DNA of 64,000 nucleotides from Stenotrophomonas nematodicola (GTDB taxonomy: Bacteria > Pseudomonadota > Gammaproteobacteria > Xanthomonadales > Xanthomonadaceae), in assembly GCF_009467805.1 (NCBI RefSeq), contig NZ_WIAY01000001.1, positions 1,506,873-1,570,872 of the forward strand, given 5' to 3'. The position numbers were made by a program, and so were the translations under genes. Below are positions 28,754 through 38,084 of this stretch, piece by piece. The notes under the pieces were generated by a model, which was not told the DNA's origin, made no database searches, and saw only the letters and a list, made by a program, of their open reading frames with translations. Each line of letters begins with the position of its first letter. Within the stretch, counting starts at the first letter, position 1.

Positions 28754-30831
28754 GCAATCTCGTTCCAGCCGTTGTGAATGTGGACAGCGACCCGCTGCGC
28801 GACCCCGCGCTGTACATCAACCGCGAGCTGTCCCAGCTCGACTTCAACTTCCGGGTGTTGGCCCAGGCGCTGGATACCCAGGTGCCGCTGCTGGAGCGCC
28901 TGCGATTCCTGTGCATTTCCTGCACCAACCTGGACGAGTTCTTCGAGATCCGCGCCGCCGCGGTGCGCCACGCGCAGGAATTCGGTCTGCCGCCGGCCCC
29001 GGACGGCATGAGTCCGCAGGCGATCCTCAACGCCATCCACGACCGCGCCGCGCAACTGGTCGATCAGCAGTACCGCTGCTGGAATGACACGCTGCGCCCG
29101 GCCCTGCACGAGGCCGGCATCGACGTGCTCGGCCGCCACTCCTGGAACCATCGGCAGAAGCGCTGGCTGCGTGCCTACTTCCGCAACGAGATCATGCCGG
29201 TGCTGTCGCCGCTGGGCCTGGACCCGTCGCACCCGTTCCCGAAGATCCTCAACAAGTCACTGAACATCGTGGTGGTGCTCAAGGGCACCGACGCGTTCGG
29301 CCGCGCCGGCCATCTGGCCATCGTGCGTGCGCCGCGCTCGCTGCCGCGCATCATCCAGCTGCCGGAAAAGCTCGGCGGGGGGCAGACCTATGTCTTCCTG
29401 TCCTCGGTGCTGTCCACCTTCGTGGACGAGCTGTTCCCGGGCATGGAGGTCCAGGGCGCCTACCAGTTCCGCGTCACCCGCAACTCCGAACTGGTGGTGG
29501 ACGAGGAAGAGGTGGAGAACCTGGCGTTGGCGCTGCGCGACGAGCTGGTCGACCGCGGCTACCGGCCTGCGGTGCGGCTGGAGATCGCGCAGGATTGCCC
29601 GCGCGACATCGTGCGCACCCTGCTGCAGAACTTCGGGCTGACCGAGAACGCGGTCTACCGCATCGACGGGCCGGTCAACCTCAACCGCGTGGTCCAGCTG
29701 TACGATCTGCTGGCCCGCCCGGACCTGAAGTACCCGCCGATGAGCCCGCGCACGCTGCGCGACAGCGACGGCATCTTCGAGGTGGTGGCGCGCAGGGACG
29801 TGCTGCTGCACCACCCGTTCGACGCGTTCACGGCCGTGCTGGATCTGATCAAGCAGGCCGCGATCGACCCCAACGTGCTGGCGATCAAGCAGACGCTGTA
29901 CCGCACCGGCAAGGACTCGCTGATCGTCGATGCGCTGATCCAGGCCGCGCGCAACGGCAAGGACGTCACGGTGGTGGTCGAACTGCGCGCGCGCTTCGAC
30001 GAAGAGGCGAATCTCGGCCTGGCCGATCGCCTGCAGGAAGCCGGCGTGCAGGTGGTGTACGGCGTGGTGGGTTACAAGACCCACGCCAAAATGCTGCTGA
30101 TCGTGCGTCGTGAAGGCCGCAAGCTGCGTCGCTACGTGCACCTGGGTACCGGCAATTATCACAGCGGCACCGCACGCGCCTACACCGACCTGAGCCTGAT
30201 CACCGCCGATGCCGATATCGGCAACGATGTACACCTGCTGTTCCAGCAGCTGTCCGGGCTGGCCCCGCGGATGAAGCTCAAGCGCCTGCTGCAGTCCCCC
30301 TTCACCCTGCACACCGGCGTGCTGCAGCGGATCGAACGCGAAACCCGGCTGGCCGCCAGCGGACGTCCGGGCCGGATCATCGCCAAGATGAACGCACTGA
30401 ACGAACCCCAGGTGGTGCGGGCGCTGTATGCCGCCTCGCAGGCCGGCGTGCAGATCGACCTGATCGTGCGCGGCGCGTGCACGCTGCGTCCCGGCGTGCC
30501 GGGGGTGTCGGACAACATCCGGGTGCGCTCGATCGTCGGGCGCTTCCTGGAACACAGCCGGGTGTACTGGTTCGGCAACGATGGCGCCGCCGAGCTGTAC
30601 TGCGCCAGCGCCGACTGGCTGGAGCGCAACCTGCTGCGCCGGGTCGAGACCTGTTTCCCGATCCTGGACCCGGAACTGGCACGCAAGGTGTACCGCGATG
30701 TGCTGCAGAACTACCTGGATGACAACCTCAACGCCTGGGAACTGCACGCGGACGGCAACTACCACAAGTGCGCCCCGGCCCATGACGAGCCGCCGCACTC
30801 GGCGCAGATGGCGTTGATGCAGGGTCTGTAA
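28750..30831 (+). CDS. ppk1: Polyphosphate kinase 1
   Basis: This 693-residue enzyme has the PPK1 four-domain layout. The N-terminal motif YINRELSQLDFNFRVL opens the protein. The first catalytic phospholipase-D-like half carries KTHAKMLLIVRREG and the autophosphorylated His in HLGTGNYHSGTARAYTD (about residue 466). The second PLD-like half carries the later conserved His/Arg around VYWFGNDG and EL. It makes polyphosphate from ATP. Overlap with phoR places it under phosphate control, and ppx follows. Confidence 0.96.
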
Positions 30832-30905
30832 GGGGCCCCTCGAGGCAGCGCGGTGTTCCGGCCATTGGCCGGCCCTGTCACGCGACACTGCGTCGCATCC
30901 CATGT

Positions 30906-30938
30906 GAAGGCCGTGCGGTGACGCCGCACACCGGCCTT
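30906..30938 (+). terminator. Hairpin between ppk1 and ppx
   Basis: AAGGCCG...CGGCCTT outer arms with an inner TGCGG/CCGCA pair. It lies between ppk1 and ppx and lacks a long T-run, so partial termination or mRNA stabilisation is possible. A TAACAT -10-like element follows at 30943-30948. Confidence 0.45.
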
Positions 30939-30954
30939 CGGCTAACATTCGCCC

Positions 30955-32481
30955 ATGCCGCATACCACCACGACTCCGCCCGCCCTGCAGGATGGCGACC
31001 TGCTCGCCGCCATCGATCTTGGATCGAACAGTTTCCATATGGTCATCGCGCGCTACACGCTCGGGCAGCTGCGGGTGGTTGACCGCCTGCGCGAGACGGT
31101 GCGCATGGCCGATGGGCTGGATGGCAAGGGCGGCCTGTCCGCCGACGCGCGGCAGCGCGCGCTGGAATGCCTGGCCCGGTTTGGCCAGCGCATCCGCGCC
31201 ATTCCGCCGGTGCGCGTCCGCGCCCTGGCCACCAATACCGTGCGCCAGCTGCGCTCGCCGCAGGCCTTCCTGATGCCGGCCGAAACCGCGCTGGGGCATG
31301 CCATCGAAGTGGTCAGCGGCCGCGAGGAGGCGCGCCTGATCTACCTGGGCGTGGCCCACGCGCAGCCGCCCAAAGCGGACCAGCGCCGCCTGGTGATCGA
31401 CATCGGCGGCGGCTCCACCGAGTTCATCATCGGCCAGGGCATGCAGACCCTGGAGCGCGAAAGCCTGCAGGCTGGCTGCATTGCCAGCACGCGGCGCTTC
31501 TTCCCCGGCGGCAAACTCAGCCGCAAGCGCTGGAAGGACGCATTGACCGAGATCGGCGCCGAGTTCCAGCAGTTCGCCACCAAATACCGCGCGCTGGGCT
31601 GGCACGAAGCGCTCGGCTCGTCGGGCACACACAAAGCGATCAGCGAAATCTGCGCGACGATGAAGCTGAGCAAGGGCGCGATCACCGCCGAGGCCCTGCC
31701 GCAGCTGCGCGACGAGCTGCTCAAGGCCAAACGGATCGACGACATCGACCTGCCCGGCCTGTCGGCCGACCGCCGCCCGATCATCGCCGGCGGCATCCTG
31801 GTGCTGGAGGCCGCCTTCCAGGCGTTGGGCCTGCAGAAGCTGCTGGTCAGCAAAGCGGCCATGCGCGAAGGCATCCTGTACGACATCCTCGGCCGCGCCA
31901 GCGAGAACGACCTGCGCGACGAGTCGGTGGCCGCGCTCAGCCTGCGCTACGGGATCGATACCGTGCAGGCCGAGCGCGTGGAACGCACCGCGATGGACCT
32001 GCTTGGCCAGGTGGACGCCGCCTGGGGGCTGGACCCCGACGATGCACGCATGCTGGGCTGGGCCGCGCGCCTGCACGAGCTGGGCCTGATGATCGCGCAC
32101 AGCGGCTACCACGTGCATGGCAGCTATGTGCTGGAGAACTCCGACATCGCCGGCTTCTCGCGCCAGGAACAGCAACTGCTGGCCGCGCTGGTGCGCACCC
32201 ATCGCCGCAACGTGCCCAAGGCCGCCTTCGATGCGCTGCCCGAGCGCCTGCTGCTGCCGGCGCGCCGGATGGCCGCCCTGCTGCGGTTGGCGGTGCTGCT
32301 CAACCGCGCCCACGAGGACACCCCCATGCCGGCACTGGAACTGACCGCCGACGACACCCGGCTGTCGCTGATCCTCCCACAGGCGTTCATCGACGCGCGG
32401 CCGCTGCTGCGCGCCGACCTGATCGGCGAAACCGAGGGCCTGGCAGGGCTGGGGATGCAGTTCAGGCCGTTCGTGGCCTGA
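30955..32481 (+). CDS. ppx: Exopolyphosphatase (Ppx/GppA family)
   Basis: This 508-residue enzyme of the actin-like ATPase superfamily has phosphate loop 1 AAIDLGSNSFHMVIARY (about 17-33) and phosphate loop 2 IDIGGGSTEFIIG (about 145-157). A C-terminal HD-like domain starts near residue 320 with RLHELGLMIAHSGYHVHGSYV. It removes terminal phosphates from polyphosphate and opposes ppk1. No Shine-Dalgarno precedes the ATG, and a -10-like TAACAT ends seven bases before it, so the mRNA may be leaderless. Confidence 0.95.
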   Translation: MPHTTTTPPALQDGDLLAAIDLGSNSFHMVIARYTLGQLRVVDRLRETVRMADGLDGKGGLSADARQRALECLARFGQRIRAIPPVRVRALATNTVRQLRSPQAFLMPAETALGHAIEVVSGREEARLIYLGVAHAQPPKADQRRLVIDIGGGSTEFIIGQGMQTLERESLQAGCIASTRRFFPGGKLSRKRWKDALTEIGAEFQQFATKYRALGWHEALGSSGTHKAISEICATMKLSKGAITAEALPQLRDELLKAKRIDDIDLPGLSADRRPIIAGGILVLEAAFQALGLQKLLVSKAAMREGILYDILGRASENDLRDESVAALSLRYGIDTVQAERVERTAMDLLGQVDAAWGLDPDDARMLGWAARLHELGLMIAHSGYHVHGSYVLENSDIAGFSRQEQQLLAALVRTHRRNVPKAAFDALPERLLLPARRMAALLRLAVLLNRAHEDTPMPALELTADDTRLSLILPQAFIDARPLLRADLIGETEGLAGLGMQFRPFVA

Positions 32482-32578
32482 ACCGGGCGGCCCGGCCGGG
32501 CCGTCATCCGATGGTCATGCCAGGGTCATGTCGGCTACATCGCCGGCGCCCAGCATGCGCGCATACGGGAGGTCCGCC

Positions 32579-33715
32579 ATGCGCTATGCCATCGTCACCG
32601 AGACATATCCACCCGAGGTCAACGGCGTTGCATTGACCGTCCAGGGGCTCGAACAGGGGCTGCGTGCGGCCGGCCACCAGGTTGATCTGGTGCGTCCACG
32701 CCAGGCCGGCGACGCCGACGGGGAGAGCACCCTGCTGGTGTCCGGAGCGGCCCTGCCCCGCTACCCCGGCCTGCGCTTCGGCCTGCCGGCACCCAAGCGG
32801 CTGGCGCGCCAGTGGCAGCAGCAGCGCCCGGATGCGATCTACATCGCCACTGAAGGCCCGTTGGGCTGGTCGGCCCTGCGTACGGCGCGGCGGATGGGCA
32901 TCCCGGTCGCCACCGGTTTCCACACGCGCTTTGACGAGTACCTGCCCGACTACGGCGTGGCCTGGCTGCAGGCTGCGGCACTGCGCTGGATGCGGCGCTT
33001 CCACAACCAGTCCGACGCCACCCTGGTCCCCACCCAGGAGCTGCAGCAGTTCCTCTGCGAACAGGGCTTTGAGCGGGTGCGCCTGCTGGCGCGCGCGGTG
33101 GACAGCCGTCAGTTCGAGCCGACCCGGCGCGATCCGGCGCTGCGCGAGGAATGGGGCATCGACGGCACCGGCTTTGCCGCGATCTACGTCGGCCGCATCG
33201 CACCCGAAAAGAACCTTGCGCTGGCAGTGAAGGCCTTCCGGCGGCTGCAGCAGGTGCGGCCCAAAGCCCGCTTCGTGTTCGTCGGCGACGGCCCGTCGCG
33301 CGCCGCACTGGCGCATGACAACCCGGACTTCATCTTCTGCGGTGTACAGCGCGGGGATGCGCTGGCCCGCCATTTCGCCAGTGGCGATCTGTTCCTGTTC
33401 CCCAGTCGCAGCGAGACCTTCGGCAACGTGACCCTGGAAGCGATGGCCAGCGGCCTGGCCACGGTGGCCTTCGACTATGGCGCGGCGCGCGAACACCTGC
33501 GCACCGATGAGAGCGGCATTGCGGTCGGCGACGACGCCGCGTTCGTGACCGCCGCCGTGCAGTTGGCCGGGGACGATGTGCTGCGGGCGCGGCTCGGGCG
33601 CAACGCGGCCCTCGCCATGAAGCGGCTGCATCCGCAGCAGGTGGTGGCCGAGTTCGATGCCCTGCTTGCCGAGCTGGCCCAGGCCCGGAGGCCGCATGCC
33701 GACCACGCCGCTTGA
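32579..33715 (+). CDS. Glycosyltransferase family 4
   Basis: This 378-residue GT-B enzyme opens MRYAIVTETYPPEVNGVALT, the glycine-rich acceptor-side loop. The donor-site motif is FPSRSETFGNVTLEAMASGL at about 275-294, with the second conserved Glu (E-x7-E). IYVGRIAPEKNL precedes it. It resembles GDP-mannose-dependent alpha-mannosyltransferases and the sulfolipid SqdX group. The substrate is not certain; a membrane lipid or LPS acceptor fits the neighbours PAP2 and lpxH. GGGAGG lies before the ATG at 32579. The 3' end overlaps the PAP2 gene by 20 nt. Confidence 0.88.
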   Translation: MRYAIVTETYPPEVNGVALTVQGLEQGLRAAGHQVDLVRPRQAGDADGESTLLVSGAALPRYPGLRFGLPAPKRLARQWQQQRPDAIYIATEGPLGWSALRTARRMGIPVATGFHTRFDEYLPDYGVAWLQAAALRWMRRFHNQSDATLVPTQELQQFLCEQGFERVRLLARAVDSRQFEPTRRDPALREEWGIDGTGFAAIYVGRIAPEKNLALAVKAFRRLQQVRPKARFVFVGDGPSRAALAHDNPDFIFCGVQRGDALARHFASGDLFLFPSRSETFGNVTLEAMASGLATVAFDYGAAREHLRTDESGIAVGDDAAFVTAAVQLAGDDVLRARLGRNAALAMKRLHPQQVVAEFDALLAELAQARRPHADHAA

Positions 33716-34235
33716 CGCCCTGCGCGGCCATGAAGCGCGCTGGTGCCGCCGCGCCAATCACTACTGCCGGCGACGGCGGGTACGGCAGGGGTTTGCCGCG
33801 GTCAGCCGCCTCGGCGACGGCGTGTTCTGGTACGTCCTGATGGGCGCGCTGGTGCTGCTGGACGGCTTCGACGGCCTGCGCGCCTCGCTGCACATGGCGG
33901 CCACCGGGCTGTTGGCGCTGCTGCTCTACAAGGGCCTCAAGCGCTGGACACGACGCCCGCGCCCCTACACCGCCGATCTGCGTATCCGCGCGTGGGTAGC
34001 GCCGCTGGACGAGTTCAGCTTTCCTTCCGGCCATACCCTGCACGCAGTGTCCTTCACCATCGTGGCGCTGGCCTACTACCCGTGGCTGGCACCGCTGCTG
34101 GTACCGTTCACGGCGGCGGTCGGGGTGTCGCGGGTGGTACTGGGCCTGCACTATCCCAGCGATGTGCTGGCCGCCACCGCGATCGCCACCGGCCTGGCCG
34201 GTGCCAGCCTGCAGTGGTTGCCGCTGCCGGTGTGA
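33696..34235 (+). CDS. PAP2-family membrane phosphatase
   Basis: This 179-residue inner-membrane phosphatase shows the three PAP2 motifs: [12 protein letters not shown] (K-x6-RP), [10 protein letters not shown] (PSGH) and [12 protein letters not shown] (SR-x5-H-x3-D). Five or six membrane helices surround them. Typical substrates are undecaprenyl pyrophosphate, phosphatidic acid or lipid A phosphates. The start at 33696 follows GGAGG and overlaps the glycosyltransferase by 20 nt, suggesting co-translation. It may act on the lipid product or carrier of the upstream enzyme; this is inference. Confidence 0.88.
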   Translation: MPTTPLDALRGHEARWCRRANHYCRRRRVRQGFAAVSRLGDGVFWYVLMGALVLLDGFDGLRASLHMAATGLLALLLYKGLKRWTRRPRPYTADLRIRAWVAPLDEFSFPSGHTLHAVSFTIVALAYYPWLAPLLVPFTAAVGVSRVVLGLHYPSDVLAATAIATGLAGASLQWLPLPV

Positions 34236-34272
34236 GGCGGTGCGGCGGCGCCCGACGTTTTACAATGCGCGC

Positions 34273-35013
34273 ATGACCACGTTGTTCATTTCCGATCTGC
34301 ATCTGGACCCCAGCCGTCCAGCCATCACCGACCTGTTCCTGGCCTTCCTGCAGCGCGACGCACTGCAGGCCGACGCGCTGTACATCCTGGGCGATCTGTT
34401 CGAGGCCTGGATCGGCGACGATACGCCGTCCGCCGCCGCCGATGCGGTGGCCGATGCGCTGCACGCGGTAGCCGACGCCGGGGTGCCGGTGTACTTCATC
34501 CGCGGCAACCGCGACTTCCTGGTCGGAGACGACTACGCCCGGCGCGCGGGGTTCCGCATCCTGCCCGACCCGAGCGTGATCGACCTCTACGGCCGGCCGG
34601 TGCTGCTGCAGCACGGCGACCTGCTGTGCACCGATGACGTGGCCTACCAGCAGTTCCGCACGCAGACCCGCGACCCGGCCTTCCAGGCGCAGTTCCTGGC
34701 GCAGCCGCTGGCCGCGCGCATCGCGTTCGCACAGAAGGCGCGCGATGCCAGCCAGGCGCGCCAGTCGGAGATGAAGCAGGGCGACAGGGCCCAGTTCGAA
34801 ACGGTCACCGACGTCGCCCCGGCCGACGTGGAGGCCGCCTTCATCCGGTACGGCGTGGACACCATGATCCACGGCCATACCCATCGTCCGGCGATCCACA
34901 CGCTCCACGCGGGCGGGCGCGAGTGCACGCGCATCGTGCTCGGCGACTGGTACGAACAGGGTTCGGTGCTGCGCGTGACCCCACAGGGGTGGACGCTGGA
35001 ATCGCTGGCGTAA
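34273..35013 (+). CDS. lpxH: UDP-2,3-diacylglucosamine diphosphatase
   Basis: This 246-residue metallophosphoesterase has the LpxH series: [45 protein letters not shown] and [11 protein letters not shown], giving the two-metal site. It cleaves UDP-diacylglucosamine to lipid X in the lipid A pathway. No Shine-Dalgarno is present. TACAAT at 34261-34266 ends six bases before the ATG, which would make the mRNA leaderless. Confidence 0.95.
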   Translation: MTTLFISDLHLDPSRPAITDLFLAFLQRDALQADALYILGDLFEAWIGDDTPSAAADAVADALHAVADAGVPVYFIRGNRDFLVGDDYARRAGFRILPDPSVIDLYGRPVLLQHGDLLCTDDVAYQQFRTQTRDPAFQAQFLAQPLAARIAFAQKARDASQARQSEMKQGDRAQFETVTDVAPADVEAAFIRYGVDTMIHGHTHRPAIHTLHAGGRECTRIVLGDWYEQGSVLRVTPQGWTLESLA

Positions 35014-35098
35014 GGTACCGACCCACCGTTGGCACCTGCCCGCTTGGTCGAGTGGGTACCCACCCTTGCCGGGTGGGCACCCACAGTCCCCGGCAGCG

Positions 35099-36355
35099 TC
35101 AGCGGAACGCGGCGACGGCTGCCTTGGTGTTGACCAGCACCCGCTGGTTGTCCGCACTGGCGGCAATGCCCATCGGAATCCCGTTGTAGCTGATGTTCGG
35201 GTTGGACCAGAAGTTCAACCGCGGGCAGCTGCGCGTGCAGTTGTAGGCCATGATCGTGCGCCAGCCGGTGCCCGTGGCCGGTTGGTAACGGTAGCCGTGG
35301 CCATAGGCGTACGGCGAGGTGCTCGAATCGGTGGCGATGTCGTGGCGGGCGCTCTGCAGATGGCCGATCTCATGGGCGAAGGAGTAGTACCCGGTCGCGC
35401 AGTCCCAGTGCACGGCGGCGAACGCTGTGCTGGCGGTGGAGCCGATGCCCGAGGCCAGGCCGCAGGAACTGGCGTTGTTGATCACCAGGACCGCCACGTC
35501 GGCGCGGGTGGTGTTGCGGCTGGTGTGGATGCTGTCCATATAGCCGTCACTGGTCTGGCGGAAGCGCGCCAGGTCGGTGGAGAAGCTGCTGGACTCGGTA
35601 TATGCGGTGGTCTCGTAGCCGGCCAGCTGCAGCGTGATGCCGACGTTGCTGTTGACGTAGCCCTGGTTGGATTCCGCCACGGCCAGCTGCACCAGCGACT
35701 GCATGTTGCCGCCGTACGCGGCGACCGCGCCGTTGGTGGCCACCACCAGTACGCGGATGGTGGCCGGCGTACCCGAGGACGCGGCCGCAATGCCGATCTG
35801 CTCGTTGACCGGCATCGCCACCGTCGGCAGCCGGTTGTAGTCGGCCGGATGGTCGGCCGGCATGCGCGACTCATCCACTTCCACCAGCACGTGGCGCCCG
35901 TCGCTGATCGGACGCAGGCGGTACAGCTGGCCATCACGCCGGATGGTGCCGGTGACCGTGTCGCCGGCGCGCACCAGGATGACCTGGTTGAGCGGGTCCG
36001 GGGCACCGGCCTTGGCCAGCCGCGCACCGGCACGGGTACCGAGCTGGCCGTACCACACGCTGCCCCCGTCGGCGAGGGTCTCCACACGGCTCTGCAGGGC
36101 CTGCACCGGCTGCCCGAGCAGCTCGAACTCAAGTTGCTTCTGGGTCGCGGTCACCGCAGCCGCATCCACCTGCACTTCCTGCACGGTGGCCGTGGACGGG
36201 GAGTTCATCAGCGCGCTCAGCGCCGGCTGGCTGCTGGCCGATGCGCGGCTCACCACGGTGACCGGGGCGAACAGCGACGCGGCCGAGGCACTGCCGGCGG
36301 TCAACAGGCACAACGTGATCACACCTGCGGTCTTGCTCATCGATCTGGACATCAT
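35099..36355 (-). CDS. Secreted metzincin-type zinc metalloprotease
   Basis: This 418-residue protein has an N-terminal signal peptide (about 1-26, ending ASAAS), a propeptide-like region (about 27-190), and a catalytic domain with the full metzincin motif HEIGHLQSARHD at 328-339. A Met-turn-like IMAYN follows at about 385. HExxHxxGxxHD-like spacing is kept, with Asp at the end as in reprolysin-like families. It is probably an exported protease acting on proteins outside the cell or in the periplasm. Several in-frame ATGs lie within the first eight codons; the first is given. It is convergent with lpxH across a palindrome-rich gap. Confidence 0.88.
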   Translation of the reverse strand: MMSRSMSKTAGVITLCLLTAGSASAASLFAPVTVVSRASASSQPALSALMNSPSTATVQEVQVDAAAVTATQKQLEFELLGQPVQALQSRVETLADGGSVWYGQLGTRAGARLAKAGAPDPLNQVILVRAGDTVTGTIRRDGQLYRLRPISDGRHVLVEVDESRMPADHPADYNRLPTVAMPVNEQIGIAAASSGTPATIRVLVVATNGAVAAYGGNMQSLVQLAVAESNQGYVNSNVGITLQLAGYETTAYTESSSFSTDLARFRQTSDGYMDSIHTSRNTTRADVAVLVINNASSCGLASGIGSTASTAFAAVHWDCATGYYSFAHEIGHLQSARHDIATDSSTSPYAYGHGYRYQPATGTGWRTIMAYNCTRSCPRLNFWSNPNISYNGIPMGIAASADNQRVLVNTKAAVAAFR

Positions 36356-36593
36356 GTCGGCTCTCTATGAGTGGGAACACTGCGGGGAAGTCGTTGCTGC
36401 AAGCGGCCGATTGCGACAGGCCAGCGCCATATGGCGCCTGTTGATCGCGTGAATTCAATAGATGCAACTGATGACCTTTCAAATCTGTGATCCGCATCCG
36501 CACGGTTCAGCAACATCACGTTCCGCCTCCCCGTCGCGCCAGTCCCGGTTTCGCGCTAACGTGATCGGGCATCGACCGGGGGGCAGGAGCGAC
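36356..36593. other. Divergent intergenic region
   Basis: 238 bp between the divergent metalloprotease and DUF2235 genes. It is AT-richer than the neighbours near 36440-36490 and must hold both promoters, but no clear -35/-10 pair can be picked by eye. AGGAG at 36584-36588 is the ribosome binding site of the DUF2235 gene. Confidence 0.5.
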
Positions 36594-38084
36594 ATGGCGG
36601 GGGGACATGGCAATGAAGGCACGGCAGCGCCGGTACCGCTGCAGATCGGCCTGTTCTTCGACGGTACCCGCAACAATGCCGACAACCTGCGGCACGCCTC
36701 GCGTCCGCCCGGCAGCACCACACCCGCTCCACGCCCGCCGGCGATCCGCGCCGACGATGCCTCGCCCTACCAGAGCCGGCTGACCAGCAGCTACAGCAAT
36801 GGCCTGACCAACATTGCGCGTCTGCACGGCCTGTACCCGGACCATCGCGGCACCGGCCACCCGGCCGCCGGCCCGCTGTCACTGGCGATCTACATCGAGG
36901 GCGTCGGCACGCGCACCGGCAAGGACGACGACCTGATGGGCCTGGCCTTCGGCGTTGGCCGGACCGGCGTGCGCGCCAAGGTCCACCGCGCCTTGGACGT
37001 CCTGCTGCCCGATGCCCTGCGCACGCTGGCCCGGCAGCCCAGGCTGCCGGCGATCGCCGCGGTGCGGGTGGACCTGTTCGGTTATTCGCGCGGTGCCGCC
37101 GCCGCACGCGATGCCGTCAATCGCTTTGCGCGCCCCGAGGGAGCGGCCTGGCTGCGTGAACAACTGGTGCGCGCCGGGCTGGCGCTGGCGCCGGCGTTCC
37201 CCGGGCAAGCGCGCCGGGTCCGTTTCGTCGGGCTGCTCGATACCGTGGTGGCGGTCGATCGTCGCCAGCGCGACCAGCTGCCCGAGGTCGCACTCGCCGC
37301 CGACTGCGCGGACACGGTGCTGCAGCTCACCGCCCGCGACGAACATCGCGAGCACTTCGCGCTGACCAGCGTGGCACCGCCGCACGAGGAAATCGCCCTG
37401 CCCGGTGTGCACGCCAACATCGGCGGCGGCTACGACCAGACGGTGGAAGGCCCCAAACTGCTGACCCGCCCGCTCGGCCAGATCCTCGATGACCACGGCT
37501 TGGCCGACGGCGCGACGCCGCCCCTGTCGCTGCTGCGTGCCAGCGACGTCCATCGTCGTGCACAGGCGCAGTGTCGCCAGTGGCAGGCCACCTTGAGCCT
37601 GGGCGACGAGGCGGTGTGGGTCGACGTGTGGCACCAGTGGCAGCAGCAGCGTCGGGCCGGCAGCCGCAGCGTGCGCCTGCTGCCCACGCTGCACGTCTAC
37701 GCGGCGGTGGTACTGCGGCGGGCCATCGACCCGCGCTACCAGTGGATCGCACTGCGCCTGCTGCACCAGCGGGCGGCGGCGGCCGGCGTGCCCTGGCGGG
37801 CCACACCGGACCAGGACCCGGCGCTGGCTCTGCCGGCACCGCTGCTGCCCATTGCCGCGCGCCTGCTGGCCGGCCAGCCGCTGGATGCCGCGCAGGAACG
37901 GTTGCTGCGGCAGCGCTACGTGATGCAGTCGGCCCACTGGAATTTCGATGCGCTGGGCGATACGGCGCTGCTGTACGCCGCCGACGAGGCCGCCCGCGAG
38001 CTGCCCTATCGGCCCGGCCCGGGACTGTTCTACGTGAACCGGCCGACCGAGGACGGTCAGCGCGTGGTGCTGGCCAACGCCTGA
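36594..38084 (+). CDS. DUF2235 (Tle1-like) alpha/beta-hydrolase domain protein
   Basis: This 496-residue protein has the DUF2235 opening LQIGLFFDGTRNN at about 16-28, the nucleophile elbow FGYSRGAAAAR at 162-172 (GxSxG), the Asp of VGLLDTVVAVD and the catalytic-His region GVHANIGGGYDQT. Known relatives include type VI secretion phospholipases of the Tle1 group. No VgrG, PAAR or immunity gene lies nearby, so an effector role is not supported by context. It has no signal peptide. The ATG at 36594 follows AGGAG. The last 28 bases overlap the convergent DUF455 gene. Confidence 0.85.
   Translation: MAGGHGNEGTAAPVPLQIGLFFDGTRNNADNLRHASRPPGSTTPAPRPPAIRADDASPYQSRLTSSYSNGLTNIARLHGLYPDHRGTGHPAAGPLSLAIYIEGVGTRTGKDDDLMGLAFGVGRTGVRAKVHRALDVLLPDALRTLARQPRLPAIAAVRVDLFGYSRGAAAARDAVNRFARPEGAAWLREQLVRAGLALAPAFPGQARRVRFVGLLDTVVAVDRRQRDQLPEVALAADCADTVLQLTARDEHREHFALTSVAPPHEEIALPGVHANIGGGYDQTVEGPKLLTRPLGQILDDHGLADGATPPLSLLRASDVHRRAQAQCRQWQATLSLGDEAVWVDVWHQWQQQRRAGSRSVRLLPTLHVYAAVVLRRAIDPRYQWIALRLLHQRAAAAGVPWRATPDQDPALALPAPLLPIAARLLAGQPLDAAQERLLRQRYVMQSAHWNFDALGDTALLYAADEAARELPYRPGPGLFYVNRPTEDGQRVVLANA

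Noticed and set aside
30834-30954. Possible small RNA between ppk1 and ppx
   Set aside because: The inverted repeats fit a weak terminator or mRNA structure; there is no separate promoter that would make an independent RNA.
29257-32313. 1018-codon open frame on the minus strand
   Set aside because: It is exactly antisense to ppk1 and ppx, has no domain signature, and its composition follows the opposite strand; an artefact of high GC.
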